Numbered from the stretch's first letter, positions 55,359 to 64,000 are shown. The stretch is 64,000 bases of DNA from Leisingera sp. M658 (GCF_025144145.1 NZ_CP083546.1:1318501-1382500); one strand, 5' to 3'. Program-made: numbers and translations. The notes: generated by a model not told the origin, from the letters alone.

Positions 55359-55967
55359 TCAGGGCCGGTCTGCGTTGCGGGTGCCCAAGCCCATCAAGAC
55401 CGGCATGGATTGCCCGCCGGTGTCCAGCGCAAAGACCTGCTTCACCCGAATGGAGCCAAGCCCCGCAGCCTCGAGTGCTGCGCGCATCTGCTGTTCTGTC
55501 AGCCCGAACTCGCCGCTGTCCTGGCCTTGCCAATCCCATTGCACAAACTGGCCGCCCCGCTGAAGCAAGCCTGACAGTAGCTTCACTGCAGCTGCATAGT
55601 CCGGCAGGAAGCCGCAAACGGAAGATGCGCAGATCAGATCGAAACCGGAAAGCCGGTCTTTGTCGCCCGCAGCTGCACCGCCTAGGATGTCCGCGTGGAC
55701 GGGCGTCACGTTGGGCAGATTCTTGTCCTTCAGGACCGCAATCATCCTGTCCGAGGTGTCAACGGCAATCACCTCTTTAACATGCGGTGCAATCAGTTCC
55801 GTCAGCAGCCCGGTTCCGCATCCAAAGTCAAGAACACGTTTCGATTGCCAGGCCTCACCGCTTACTCCGGCATGCGAGTAGAGCGCGGAAAACGCTTTGG
55901 CCGCAAAAAGCCTGACATCGCTGTTGCCGTCCCAGCCGTCCGCATAGTCATTCCAGTCGTCTGTCAT
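55359..55967 (-). CDS. SAM-dependent methyltransferase
   Basis: A 202-residue class I methyltransferase. Motif I is VLDFGCGTGLLTELIAPHV near residue 45, motif post-I EVIAVDTSDRMIAVL, and FDLICASSVCGFLPDY corresponds to motif II. The substrate is unknown. It is convergent with the ydcH-like gene and has no obvious partner. Confidence 0.9.
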   Translation of the reverse strand: MTDDWNDYADGWDGNSDVRLFAAKAFSALYSHAGVSGEAWQSKRVLDFGCGTGLLTELIAPHVKEVIAVDTSDRMIAVLKDKNLPNVTPVHADILGGAAAGDKDRLSGFDLICASSVCGFLPDYAAAVKLLSGLLQRGGQFVQWDWQGQDSGEFGLTEQQMRAALEAAGLGSIRVKQVFALDTGGQSMPVLMGLGTRNADRP

Positions 55968-56122
55968 TTTGCGTGCATTCCCTCAGTATTGGCTACGGCG
56001 CCGGTCCGCTGAAAATGCGATCGTGCATACCGCGGAAACACCCGACATTGGCTGGGCCGGGCGCGGCAGTCAATAAGGCAGACAATACGGGGGGCAGGTC
56101 TTGTTTTCAGACGTGCTGGGTC

Positions 56123-56710
56123 TCAATCCCCGGTGTCAGGGATCACCCCTGCCGCTCTTTCCCGCAGGAACGTTTCCCCAGCCGCCAGGCCTGCGTCCCA
56201 GGTCGCCTGGATCTTCTCTGGATCGGTGAAGTCGATCTTATCCGCGGGCACCTCTTCCTCTGGCCAGACGTACAACCGCCCGGCGACCTCCGGCAGGCGC
56301 TTGTACGGGCGCGTCAGCAGTACCAGCGTGCGCCCCTTGTTGGGGTCCGGCATCGGCGCCTGATCGGCCATGCCGCCGTCTATCACTGCCTGCCCGTTCC
56401 AGCGGGGCGGGTCGAACACCGGCGGGATGGTGGCCGCAAACCGCACCAGATCGGCCAGCTTCCCCTCCTGCGCTGCGGCGCGGGCGTCCACCAGGCTGGA
56501 GCCGACACCCAGCCGCTCTGCCCAGTTGAAATGCGGCGAGCCGACCATGTACAGCTCTGCCTCATAGGCCAGCGTCAGGGCGCCGCCAGAAACCCCGGTT
56601 ACGCGGGCGGGGCGCAGAGGCAGTTCATCCTAAACCACGTGCAGAAAACCGCCTTGCCAGAAGCAGCGGCAGCCGCCGCCGGACAGGACCAATTGTTCAA
56701 AAGCTGCCAT
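56123..56710 (-). pseudogene. Patatin-like phospholipase, nonsense-disrupted
   Basis: A frame from ATG 56710 gives MAAFEQLVLSGGGCRCFWQG, the patatin oxyanion-loop start, then stops at TAG (56632-56630, codon 27). Beyond the stop the same frame continues with the lipase serine motif VTGVSGGAL and, after what looks like a lost stretch of some tens of residues, VGSPHFNWAERLGVGSSLVDA and the catalytic Asp motif VIDGGMADQAPMPDP to 56123. The nonsense codon and the shortened middle indicate a decaying gene. The last 141 residues still form an open frame but lack the serine. Confidence 0.8.
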
Positions 56711-56755
56711 GAATCCTACCCTAAAGCGCGCCGGGTACGCAGGCCAACCGGTGCA

Positions 56756-58144
56756 TCAGCTCACCTCATACGGCAGCACGCCGCGCTGATCGGTGTTGAT
56801 GGTCAGCCGCCGTTCCAGCGGCGGGACCGAACGCTGGTGGCAGTCCTTGCGCTCGCAAATGCGGCAGGAAATGCCGATCGGCTCATAGGCGCTGTCCTGG
56901 TTCACATCCATCCCGTCTGCATAGACCAGCGCCTCCGCGTGGCGCACCTCGCAGCCCAGCGCAATGGCATAGCGCCGCACCGGGGATCCGAATGAGCCGC
57001 CCGGTTTCGACACATCCCGCGCGAGCGAGATGTAGCGCACCCCGTCCGGCGTCTCTGCCAGCTGGCGCAGGAACCGGCCCGGGGTCTCAAACGCCCGGTG
57101 CACGTTCCACAGCGGGCAGGCGCCGCCGAACCGGGCAAACTGCAGCCGTGTCGCCGAATGCCGCTTGGTGATCGTGCCTGCCTGATCCACCCGCACAAAG
57201 AAAAACGGCACTCCCTTGGCGCCGGGACGCTGCATGGTCGACAGCCGGTGCGATATTTGCTCGATCGAGGCGCCAAATCGGATCGACAGCAGCTCCAGAT
57301 CATGGCGGCAGGCTTGCGCCGCCTCCAAAAACCTTGTGTAGGGCATCAGGGCGGCACCAGCGAAATAGTTGGCAAGGCCGATCTTGGCGATGGCGCGGGC
57401 CTCCTCGCTTTGGAACTTTGCAAAATCCAGCGTCGCTTCCAGCAGCGCGTTCTGCCGCAAAAGCGCCACCTGCAGCAGCATCTGAAACAGCTGTGTTTGC
57501 GGCGCCGAGCGGTTGGACAGATGCAGCACGCCTGTCTCCGCATCAAAACTGCGCAAGCCTTCCATTTCGGACTGGCGCACGGTCACGCCGCCGCGCTCCA
57601 GCGCGGCCACGGCTGCTGCGCGGATGTCATTGGCGGCGGCAAAATGCTCGGCTGCATGGTCCACTGCATCGATGTAGTTGTCGCAGTAGTGGAAGAAATC
57701 GCGCACCTCTTCCCAGGGGGAGGCCTGAATGCGCGCGTCCTCGCGCCCCAGTGCCTCGTCCAGCGAGGCCAGCCGTTCATGCGTCTGCCTATACGCCCGG
57801 TGCAGCGACAGAAACGCCCGCGCCAGAGCCGGGGCGTTCGATGCGGTCAGCCGCAGATCCGCCAAGGGCGGCGGGTCATCAGCAAACACCGGATCCGCCA
57901 TCGCCTCGCGCATGTCGCTGACCAGCCGTTCGCTGTCCCCTGCAGACAGTTCGGTCACATCCATGCCGAATTCCTGCGCCAGCGCCAGCACCACCGTGGT
58001 CGATACCGGGCGGTTGTTGTTCTCCATCTGGTTCAGATAGGGCAGGGACACCCCCAGCTTGGCGGCGAAATCCTTCTGCGTAAGCTCCAGCCGCTGCCGC
58101 ATTTCACGCAGCTTGGCGCCGGCGTAAAGTTTCTGGGTGGCCAT
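56756..58144 (-). CDS. ScfR/RamB-type short-chain fatty acid metabolism regulator
   Basis: A 462-residue XRE-type regulator. Residues 8-62 form the HTH (LREMRQRLELTQKDFAAKLG, VSLPYLNQMENNNRPVS), the middle contains the DUF955/ImmA-IrrE-like region, and the C-terminal DUF2083 domain has a Cys cluster, GISCRICERKDCHQ. This architecture matches RamB/ScfR regulators of propionate, acetate or glyoxylate metabolism. Three TTGC(A/G)AAT boxes lie just upstream, which suggests autoregulation. Confidence 0.88.
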   Translation of the reverse strand: MATQKLYAGAKLREMRQRLELTQKDFAAKLGVSLPYLNQMENNNRPVSTTVVLALAQEFGMDVTELSAGDSERLVSDMREAMADPVFADDPPPLADLRLTASNAPALARAFLSLHRAYRQTHERLASLDEALGREDARIQASPWEEVRDFFHYCDNYIDAVDHAAEHFAAANDIRAAAVAALERGGVTVRQSEMEGLRSFDAETGVLHLSNRSAPQTQLFQMLLQVALLRQNALLEATLDFAKFQSEEARAIAKIGLANYFAGAALMPYTRFLEAAQACRHDLELLSIRFGASIEQISHRLSTMQRPGAKGVPFFFVRVDQAGTITKRHSATRLQFARFGGACPLWNVHRAFETPGRFLRQLAETPDGVRYISLARDVSKPGGSFGSPVRRYAIALGCEVRHAEALVYADGMDVNQDSAYEPIGISCRICERKDCHQRSVPPLERRLTINTDQRGVLPYEVS

Positions 58145-58154
58145 AGGGCGTGCC

Positions 58155-58193
58155 TTTGCAAATCCAATTCTTGCGAATGGTATAATTGCAAAT
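58155..58193. promoter_or_regulatory. Three phased TTGC(A/G)AAT boxes, probable regulator binding site
   Basis: TTTGCAAAT at 58155, TTGCGAAT at 58171 and ATTGCAAAT at 58185; the TTGC cores are spaced exactly 15 bp apart. They resemble the RamB box (TTTGCAAA). They lie 11 nt upstream of the ScfR-like start. Confidence 0.7.
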
Positions 58194-58219
58194 CCAGACC
58201 TGCAAGCCGACCGCAGGCG

Positions 58220-59431
58220 TTATGCGCCGATCTGCCGCTCCCGCCGGACCACCAGCAGGATCGCAACCAGCCCGCACATTGCGGTGCCGAACATGATCGC
58301 CAGCAGGGGCACCGCCGTGGATCCCGGTACCAGCAGCATTCCGGCAAAGGCGCTGAGTGCTGCCCCCGCGCCGATCATGATCGCACCGCTAAGACCGGAC
58401 GCGGTGCCGGCCAGATGCGGGCGGACAGAGATGGCGCCCGCAGTGGCGTTGGGGATCGCCATGCCGTTGCCCAGGCCCACGAAACACATCAGCCCGAAGA
58501 AGGTGAACACGCTGTCAGCGCCCGCCATCGCGATCAGCAGCGACAGCAGCACCCCGCCGCCGTTGATAACACAGCCCCACAGAACCATGCTGTTGACCCC
58601 GATCCGGGTGGAAAACCGCCCCGAGATGAAGTTGCCGGCAAAATACCCCACCGCCGGGGTGGAGAAATAGACCCCCAGCTCTGCCGTGCTGAGGCCATAG
58701 ACCTCGGTGCCGACAAAAGGCGCGCCGCCCAAGTAAGCAAAGAAGGCGCCTGAGGCGAGGCCCGAGGACAGTGAATACCCCCAGAACCGGGGCGAGCGCA
58801 GCAGTTCCGGGTATTCGCGGAACTGCGCCATCAGCGTCTTGCCGCTTTTGTGGGCTGTTTCGCCGAAATCGGTAAAGGTGATGGCCAGCGTCGCCGCACC
58901 GACCAGGAACAACAGCCAGAAGTTGGCTTGCCAGCCCATCCACTGATCCAGGAAACCGCCGATTGCGGGGCCGATCATCGGCACGATTGCCATGCCCATG
59001 GTGACATAGCCGATCATGCTGGCGGCTTGGTTGGTGTCATACATGTCGCGTACTGCCGCCCGGCTCAGCACCATGGTGGCCGCCACCGCCGTCTGCGCCA
59101 CCCGGAACAGCAGGAACGCCTCGGCCGTCGGCGCATAGATGCAGCCCAATGTCGCCAGCAGGAACAGCACAATGCTGACCAGGATCACCGGCCGCCGCCC
59201 CATCTGGTCCGAGATCGGCCCGACAAAGATCTGCACCACCGCATTGCCCGCCAGATACAGCGCCACTGACAGCTGCATCACCCGGTAATCGACCGCATAA
59301 TACTCGGACATCCCCGCCAGCGACGGCAGATGCAGGTTCATGCCAAGCGCCGACAGCCCGGCAAGCAGGATCAGGGTGAAAATGCGCGGAGGTGTCCGCT
59401 GGCCGGATACGCGGGAATTATATGTGGACAT
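58220..59431 (-). CDS. Bcr/CflA family multidrug efflux MFS transporter
   Basis: A 403-residue protein with twelve predicted helices. MFS motif A is GPISDQMGRRPVILVS near residue 72, and RAAVRDMYDTNQAASMIGYV is the Bcr/CflA-type loop after helix 4. It exports drugs or metabolites by proton antiport. It lies upstream of the ScfR-like gene on the same strand, with the phased boxes between, so the two have separate promoters. Confidence 0.92.
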   Translation of the reverse strand: MSTYNSRVSGQRTPPRIFTLILLAGLSALGMNLHLPSLAGMSEYYAVDYRVMQLSVALYLAGNAVVQIFVGPISDQMGRRPVILVSIVLFLLATLGCIYAPTAEAFLLFRVAQTAVAATMVLSRAAVRDMYDTNQAASMIGYVTMGMAIVPMIGPAIGGFLDQWMGWQANFWLLFLVGAATLAITFTDFGETAHKSGKTLMAQFREYPELLRSPRFWGYSLSSGLASGAFFAYLGGAPFVGTEVYGLSTAELGVYFSTPAVGYFAGNFISGRFSTRIGVNSMVLWGCVINGGGVLLSLLIAMAGADSVFTFFGLMCFVGLGNGMAIPNATAGAISVRPHLAGTASGLSGAIMIGAGAALSAFAGMLLVPGSTAVPLLAIMFGTAMCGLVAILLVVRRERQIGA

Positions 59432-59613
59432 ACCATCCGGTTAGAGCAGTCGGCCCGTCTTGTCCATCAGCCCCGGCCTGGCAGGGCGTAAGGTTGCCGT
59501 TGCGTCAAAAGACTCTTGCGCCGAATTCAATGCCTCCCCTATGGTTGCTTAAGCATTCCATCAAATCGCGCGTTCCCCAAGGCCCGTCCTTTTAAGTTCT
59601 GTTGAGGTGACCC

Positions 59614-62388
59614 ATGGCCAATACCCCTGATCCGCTTGCCAACAATCCGGCCATCCGGCAATGGGCCGAACGGTTTTACAAGCTCAAGGCCTGGACCATG
59701 CCGGACTTTCCCGATCCGGTGAATGAGGAGGTGGACAACAGGCGTTCGGCGGCCCTGACGGAGCTGAACAAGATCACCATTCCCGCCGAACTCAGCTCAG
59801 GCGCGCGGCGCAGCCTGGCGGGCGGGCGCAAGGCGCTGAAAAAGGAAATCCTCAGCGCGGATGAGGCCGGCGCCTTTGACAAGATCGACAGCGATATTTC
59901 CGATCTGTCCAGCCAGATCGCCGCGCAGCTGGCAGTTGCCGCCGCGCGTGACAAGGCGCAGACCGCCCTGGCCGCGGCTGAGGATAAATTCGCCTCGGTG
60001 CGCAACAGTCTGGACCAGGGCGCATTTACCTTTGTGGAGGGTCTGATCAAGGCGGCGCACAAGACCATGGCCGCCGCCGTGACCGACAAGGACTTTGAAG
60101 CGGTGGAGGCCGCGGCCAAGGATGCCTCGTCCAAGGCGGAAGACGCCAATACCTATGGTCTCTTCTTCGACAATTGGACCAGCGCCACGCTGGCGCTGAT
60201 CAACCCGATGACAGGCGTTACCAAGGATACCGCCGAAGCCGCCCGCGGAACCCAGATGAAAGCCGCCGCCGTCCATTCCAAGGCCGGGGATTTCGGCGCC
60301 GCCAAGTTGGCGCTGGAGGCTTGGAAATCCAATCTGAGCGATGAGGGTGATCTGGCCGAAGGTCTTAGCTTTGCTGCGTTGATGGACGATTACATGGCAA
60401 ACTCCCACAAGCGCTGCGAGCTTATCCTCGCCAGCGCTGTACCGGCCGCCAAGGATTTTCGAAATCACCTGAAAAACGCCAAGAAAAAGGGCTACAAGGA
60501 GCAAAAGTTCAATGAGGCCAAGGGGCTGCTGCAGGAGCTGATAGACTACAGCTCTAAGGACCGCGGCAAGCTCGCCCGCTATATGCGCGGCTTTGACGGC
60601 TCCCTCAGAGCGGATGAGGGGTTCCGCAACGCATTGGCGGCGGCGGATACCAAACAGAAATTCAAGGGCAACAATGATCCCGCTGGCGCGCTGGCGGATC
60701 TGAAGGTCTGGGAAAAGGCCAACCGCGCGTTGATGCGCAAAAGCCATTCCAAACAGATCGTCAAGGCGCTTGAGGCGAAATACGACACCCTGAAAAAAGT
60801 TCTGGCTGAGCCGGAACTCAGCGACCTGACCACGACCTGGGACGCGCATAAACTTCTGGCGGATGCCGACAACTTCGACAAAAAAACCGGCGCGCCGCAA
60901 TATCATGTCAAGCTGAACCATCTGTTCCAGCTGGAAAAGGTTGTGGATGACCGAAGCGAAATGGCCCGGATCCTGACGCAATTCCCCGAGGCCGCCAGCT
61001 ATGATTTTCACAAACCGGTTGCAGACAATATCACGGCGCAGAAATACCCGGATGCTGTCAGCGCTGTGCCCGCGGCACTGGCGCTTTTGCGTGCAATGCC
61101 GGGCTATCTGACCGCCAAAAAGGCCGCCGAAGACCTGCTCGCGGTGCTGCCCGGCGATGCGGATGTTCTGAAGAGCACGCTGGATGACGCGATCAAGGCT
61201 GCGGAGCTCACTGCCCGCGGCGGTGATCCGGGCAAGGCCGCAGGTGATCTGCAGACGGTGCTGGACAATGCCGATTACATGGATCTGGTGCTGGCCATGG
61301 CGGATTACCGCGCCAAGCTGGCCAAGGTCGAAAAGGAACACGCCCGGACCAAGAAATACCTCAAGCTGCCAGCCGCCGAGAGCAAACTGGACGAAGCCTT
61401 GGAGGCGGCCAAGGACCGGGCCGGAACGGACAAGGAATACGGCGACGCCTTCCTGATGCTGGACACCCATGAAAAACTGCTGAAGACGGTCAAACCGATG
61501 GCCACGGCCCGTTTCCAGGTGCAGGGCATTGTCGCTGCACTGAAACGGGCAAGCGTGCCTTCAGACGAGCTGGACCCCTTAGAGGTCAAAGTTGCAGCGG
61601 CTGAGGATGAAGCCAAAAAACCGGATTTCGATAAGGCCAAGACCGCCTTTGATAAGGTCCGCAATGAGCTTGAAAAACTCAGCGCCGAGGCGGCCGAAGC
61701 CTATGAGATGATGGACGGTGCCGGCAGCAACGCAGGCCATTCGCTGGACCGCCACGGCCCGGACGTCAGCGACGAGGATCTGATCACCCGGCTGAAAACC
61801 GGCAAGCCGCCCAATGCGCATGACGACGACGAACGTTCCTACACCGGTGCGTCTTCCAAGTTCCACAGCCCGCAGGACTGGCTGGCAGGCCGCGAGATTG
61901 CTGCCGAGGCCGCATTGGCCAAAGGTGTCGATATCACTGAAACCGAAATGACCTTTACCGGTGATCCGCTGACCGATCCCGATGAGAGTGCCGACTTCAC
62001 CGTCGAACACGGCCGCCCGATCGACAAAGCCTATATCGGCCACAAGAAACACGTGCGCTCCGATGACAACGGCGAGCCGATTTCCGATAAGACCTATGAA
62101 AGCTTCGAGGAGGTTGAGGGGCTGACCCGCGCCTATGTGAACTTCATCTGGGAGCCGGAACTGCTGCCGGCGGAAACCACAGACAATCCCGATCCTGCAA
62201 CGGACTATCCCGAGGAAAAAGCGCAGGATAACGCTGACTATGTGGCGAAATACACCACCCGGCATGGCGCCGCTCCGGCCAAAATACCGGGCCGCTGGGT
62301 GATGATGCAGCAATACCCGGTCGCTGACGGCTGGGATAACGAGACCAAGACCTACACCAATGGCAATCCGGGGAACATGATCCCATGA
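59614..62388 (+). CDS. 924-residue helical-repeat protein with C-terminal RHGP toxin-like domain
   Basis: Ala-, Lys- and Asp-rich. There is no signal peptide and no membrane span. Residues 1-700 are made of several helical modules of roughly 90-100 residues, recognisable by a D(F/Y/P)xxAxxAL turn (DFGAAKLALEAW, YPDAVSAVPAALALL, DPGKAAGDLQTVL, DFDKAKTAFDKV). Residues 708-924 differ: GHSLDRHGPDVSDEDLITRL (708-727), YTGASSKFHSPQDW (743-756), and GRWVMMQQYPVADGWD near 893. His-x3-RHGP followed by S/T-S-x-F and a late beta-rich WxxxxxYP is the pattern of RNase-type polymorphic toxin tips. GAGGTGA precedes the ATG. Its stop overlaps the next start (ATGA). Toxin function is inference. Confidence 0.7.
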   Translation: MANTPDPLANNPAIRQWAERFYKLKAWTMPDFPDPVNEEVDNRRSAALTELNKITIPAELSSGARRSLAGGRKALKKEILSADEAGAFDKIDSDISDLSSQIAAQLAVAAARDKAQTALAAAEDKFASVRNSLDQGAFTFVEGLIKAAHKTMAAAVTDKDFEAVEAAAKDASSKAEDANTYGLFFDNWTSATLALINPMTGVTKDTAEAARGTQMKAAAVHSKAGDFGAAKLALEAWKSNLSDEGDLAEGLSFAALMDDYMANSHKRCELILASAVPAAKDFRNHLKNAKKKGYKEQKFNEAKGLLQELIDYSSKDRGKLARYMRGFDGSLRADEGFRNALAAADTKQKFKGNNDPAGALADLKVWEKANRALMRKSHSKQIVKALEAKYDTLKKVLAEPELSDLTTTWDAHKLLADADNFDKKTGAPQYHVKLNHLFQLEKVVDDRSEMARILTQFPEAASYDFHKPVADNITAQKYPDAVSAVPAALALLRAMPGYLTAKKAAEDLLAVLPGDADVLKSTLDDAIKAAELTARGGDPGKAAGDLQTVLDNADYMDLVLAMADYRAKLAKVEKEHARTKKYLKLPAAESKLDEALEAAKDRAGTDKEYGDAFLMLDTHEKLLKTVKPMATARFQVQGIVAALKRASVPSDELDPLEVKVAAAEDEAKKPDFDKAKTAFDKVRNELEKLSAEAAEAYEMMDGAGSNAGHSLDRHGPDVSDEDLITRLKTGKPPNAHDDDERSYTGASSKFHSPQDWLAGREIAAEAALAKGVDITETEMTFTGDPLTDPDESADFTVEHGRPIDKAYIGHKKHVRSDDNGEPISDKTYESFEEVEGLTRAYVNFIWEPELLPAETTDNPDPATDYPEEKAQDNADYVAKYTTRHGAAPAKIPGRWVMMQQYPVADGWDNETKTYTNGNPGNMIP

Positions 62389-62768
62389 AAATCCGCAAGG
62401 AACTGATCGCGGGCTACACGCGGCTTCTGACCATGGGCCGGGCGGTGAACGCGCCTGATCCGATGGCCGATCTGGCCCAGTTCGACGCCGACATCCGCAG
62501 CATGCACAAACGCGCCCATAAAGAGGGCAACCTCGATTGGCTGCGGCTGGCGCTGGACTCGCTGATCGCCAGCCCGGCTGGACGCATCAGCCTGTTTGCA
62601 GGCCAGCAGTACCCGTTCGACGACGCCGAGCTGCAGGCGCTGTTTCGCCGTGCCTACGGGATGATCTGGCCCGACCAGCCGCTGTCCGAGCCGGGCGACG
62701 AGGCCGATCTCGATTTTGTGGAAATGAGCGCTGAGGACTGGAACGCCTTCACCGGCAACGCCAGCTAG
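62385..62768 (+). CDS. 127-residue acidic protein, candidate immunity protein
   Basis: Translation is coupled to the 924-residue gene by ATGA overlap. The protein is helical, starts MKIRKELIAGYTRLLTMGRA and has an acidic C-terminus (EPGDEADLDFVEMSAEDW). No family is recognised. Small size, acidity and tight coupling after a toxin-like tip are what an immunity protein would show. An alternative is a chaperone or adaptor for the large protein. Confidence 0.6.
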   Translation: MKIRKELIAGYTRLLTMGRAVNAPDPMADLAQFDADIRSMHKRAHKEGNLDWLRLALDSLIASPAGRISLFAGQQYPFDDAELQALFRRAYGMIWPDQPLSEPGDEADLDFVEMSAEDWNAFTGNAS

Positions 62769-62790
62769 GAACCAGCTTAGGAGACCTGCC

Positions 62791-64000
62791 ATGCCTGATC
62801 AGGCTTTTGATGCGGACGCCGTCCTGAAACTTCTGAAAAAGGCCAAGGCCTCCGGCAAGGAGCTGCCTTTTGCCTTTGGCCTTGCCGGCAAGTCCGAAGA
62901 CTGCGGGCTGATGATCGACCTGCGCAAACCCGGCAAGGTGCTGCGCGGCGACATGAAAAAGGCGCCGGGGATCAAGAAATCCTGTTTCGGCACCCTGCGG
63001 GTTGAGGAAAACGAGGTTCTTTTGCAGCCGGAGAAGCCGCTGAAGGGCATCGTCAAACAGTTGAAGAAAAAGTTCATGAAGGAGGGCATGGTCAAGTTCA
63101 AGCCGGTGCTTGTCGGCCCCGATGGCAGCATCATCGATGAGGACAGCCTGCCGGATGACGACGGCGAAGCTTCGGAAACCGGCCCCGAAACCCGCCTCGC
63201 CGAAGACAGCACCGCTGATGCAGGGGCTGCTGCAGCGTTGAAAACCCGCATCGCAGCCGCGGCTGAGGCGGTCAAGGCGCTGGGCAAACCGGACTTGGCA
63301 GGCAAGCTTGCCCCGGAAATCAAAGCCAGCGTGAAACTGCTGGGGCAGGGCGATCACGACGCCTGCGCGGCCCGGCTCGACCGGCTTGAAGCAGCGCTTG
63401 CCAAACTGGGCGGCCAGCCCAAGCCTGCGCCCGCGGACCCGGCCCAATCGGAACAGGCCGCAAAACTGGGCAAGCTGCTGACTGCGCAGGCGGCCAAGCT
63501 CAAATCCCTGCCGCCGGAACAGGCCGCGCCCTTGGCAGAACAGGCCCGCGCTATCGCGGCCAATCTGAAATCAGGCGCGCTGACCGAGGCCGCCGACGGG
63601 CTCAAAGCGCTGATCAAAGCGATTGAGACACCGGCAGAGACGGGCCAGCCCGCGGCGGACCCAATGGAAATCTGGCAGGCCGCCAAGGAGGATGTGGACC
63701 GCGGCGTCTCCAGCCTGCAGGACGCGCTGAAATCCCAGAACCACCCGGTGCTGGCGCAAATCGCTGATGCCGGCCTTGCCGGTGTCACGGACGGCAACCA
63801 GACAGCGCTGATGAAGGCCTTGTTCGAGATGAAATCGGCCACTGGCGACGCCCGCAAAAAAGCCGCACAGGCACTGCTGGCCCAGATCGCCGCCTATCTC
63901 AAGTTCCTTAAGGACGATCCGGCGATCGGCATGGTCGAAGACAATCCTTTCGGCGTCAAAGCCCCGGTTAAAACACCGCTGACAAACGCCTTGCGGCAAA
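62791..64000 (+). CDS. Ala/Lys-rich helical protein, C-terminus outside window
   Basis: At least 403 codons from ATG 62791 (GGAGACC upstream), open to the window end. Residues 1-120 form a compact domain with Lys clusters (KAPGIKKSCFGTLRVEENE, KQLKKKFMKEG) and end in an acidic linker (DEDSLPDDDGE). From about 150 onward Ala-rich helices resemble the modules of the 924-residue protein (KTRIAAAAEAVKALGKPDL, AARLDRLEAALAKLGG). Starting 22 nt after the 127-residue gene, it belongs to the same operon. Unknown function. Confidence 0.7.
   Translation, partial: MPDQAFDADAVLKLLKKAKASGKELPFAFGLAGKSEDCGLMIDLRKPGKVLRGDMKKAPGIKKSCFGTLRVEENEVLLQPEKPLKGIVKQLKKKFMKEGMVKFKPVLVGPDGSIIDEDSLPDDDGEASETGPETRLAEDSTADAGAAAALKTRIAAAAEAVKALGKPDLAGKLAPEIKASVKLLGQGDHDACAARLDRLEAALAKLGGQPKPAPADPAQSEQAAKLGKLLTAQAAKLKSLPPEQAAPLAEQARAIAANLKSGALTEAADGLKALIKAIETPAETGQPAADPMEIWQAAKEDVDRGVSSLQDALKSQNHPVLAQIADAGLAGVTDGNQTALMKALFEMKSATGDARKKAAQALLAQIAAYLKFLKDDPAIGMVEDNPFGVKAPVKTPLTNALRQ

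Noticed and set aside
57098..58753. 551-codon frame on the + strand
   Set aside because: It is antisense to the ScfR-like regulator and part of the efflux gene, both of which have clear family motifs.
59797..61470. 557-codon frame on the - strand
   Set aside because: Antisense to the 924-residue gene. That gene has a good ribosome binding site and a coupled downstream gene; the reverse frame has neither.

Overview
The window comes from a GC-rich alphaproteobacterium, most likely a Rhodobacteraceae member of the Roseobacter group. Three complete tripartite TRAP transporters, a choline-O-sulfate pathway with a BetI-type repressor, alpha-type RNase P RNA, a DUF1127 protein and an ScfR-type regulator all fit that origin. 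The species is not determined. No tRNA, 16S/23S rRNA, CRISPR array or prophage was seen.

Layout. 0-3.9 kb: a probable malonate unit, with a cut-off malonyl-CoA decarboxylase gene behind a TRAP transporter and a divergent GntR regulator that shares an 18-bp palindrome. 4.5-9.5 kb: an FAD-linked 2-hydroxyacid oxidase and a second TRAP transporter. 9.8-21.6 kb: a 31-residue membrane peptide gene, then a catabolic block (M24-fold hydrolase, third TRAP transporter, TetR, omega-aminotransferase, HAD hydrolase, Lrp, succinate-semialdehyde-type dehydrogenase, malate/tartrate-type decarboxylating dehydrogenase, CsaA-like protein, EamA exporter). This reads as import and stepwise oxidation of an amino compound of unknown identity. 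21.6-23.4 kb: a 176-bp degenerate tandem repeat and a frameshifted IS110-type transposase.

23.4-47.9 kb is mostly core chromosome: rnpB, rpmG, a Bax-inhibitor-1-like protein, hisN, two convergent purine deaminases, mgtE, 5-formyl-THF cyclo-ligase, a YmdB-type phosphoesterase, two SLC13/TrkA-C permeases, YebC, an ArgP/LysE pair, pirin and two DUF1036 proteins, one broken by an in-frame stop. Paired hairpins recur at gene ends.

47.9-54.8 kb: betI, a short BCCT-type transporter, betC, betB and betA, which together import choline compounds and convert choline-O-sulfate to glycine betaine. 55-59.4 kb: small core genes, a decayed patatin gene, an ScfR-like regulator with three phased TTGC(A/G)AAT boxes, and a Bcr/CflA efflux pump.

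59.6-64 kb holds the least explained material. A 924-residue, Ala/Lys-rich helical protein carries a C-terminal domain with an RHGP motif reminiscent of polymorphic RNase toxins. It is translationally coupled (ATGA) to a 127-residue acidic protein and followed by another Ala/Lys-rich gene running off the window. The proposed reading is an effector with its immunity protein and a partner. This is inference, and the neighbouring sequence is needed to test it.
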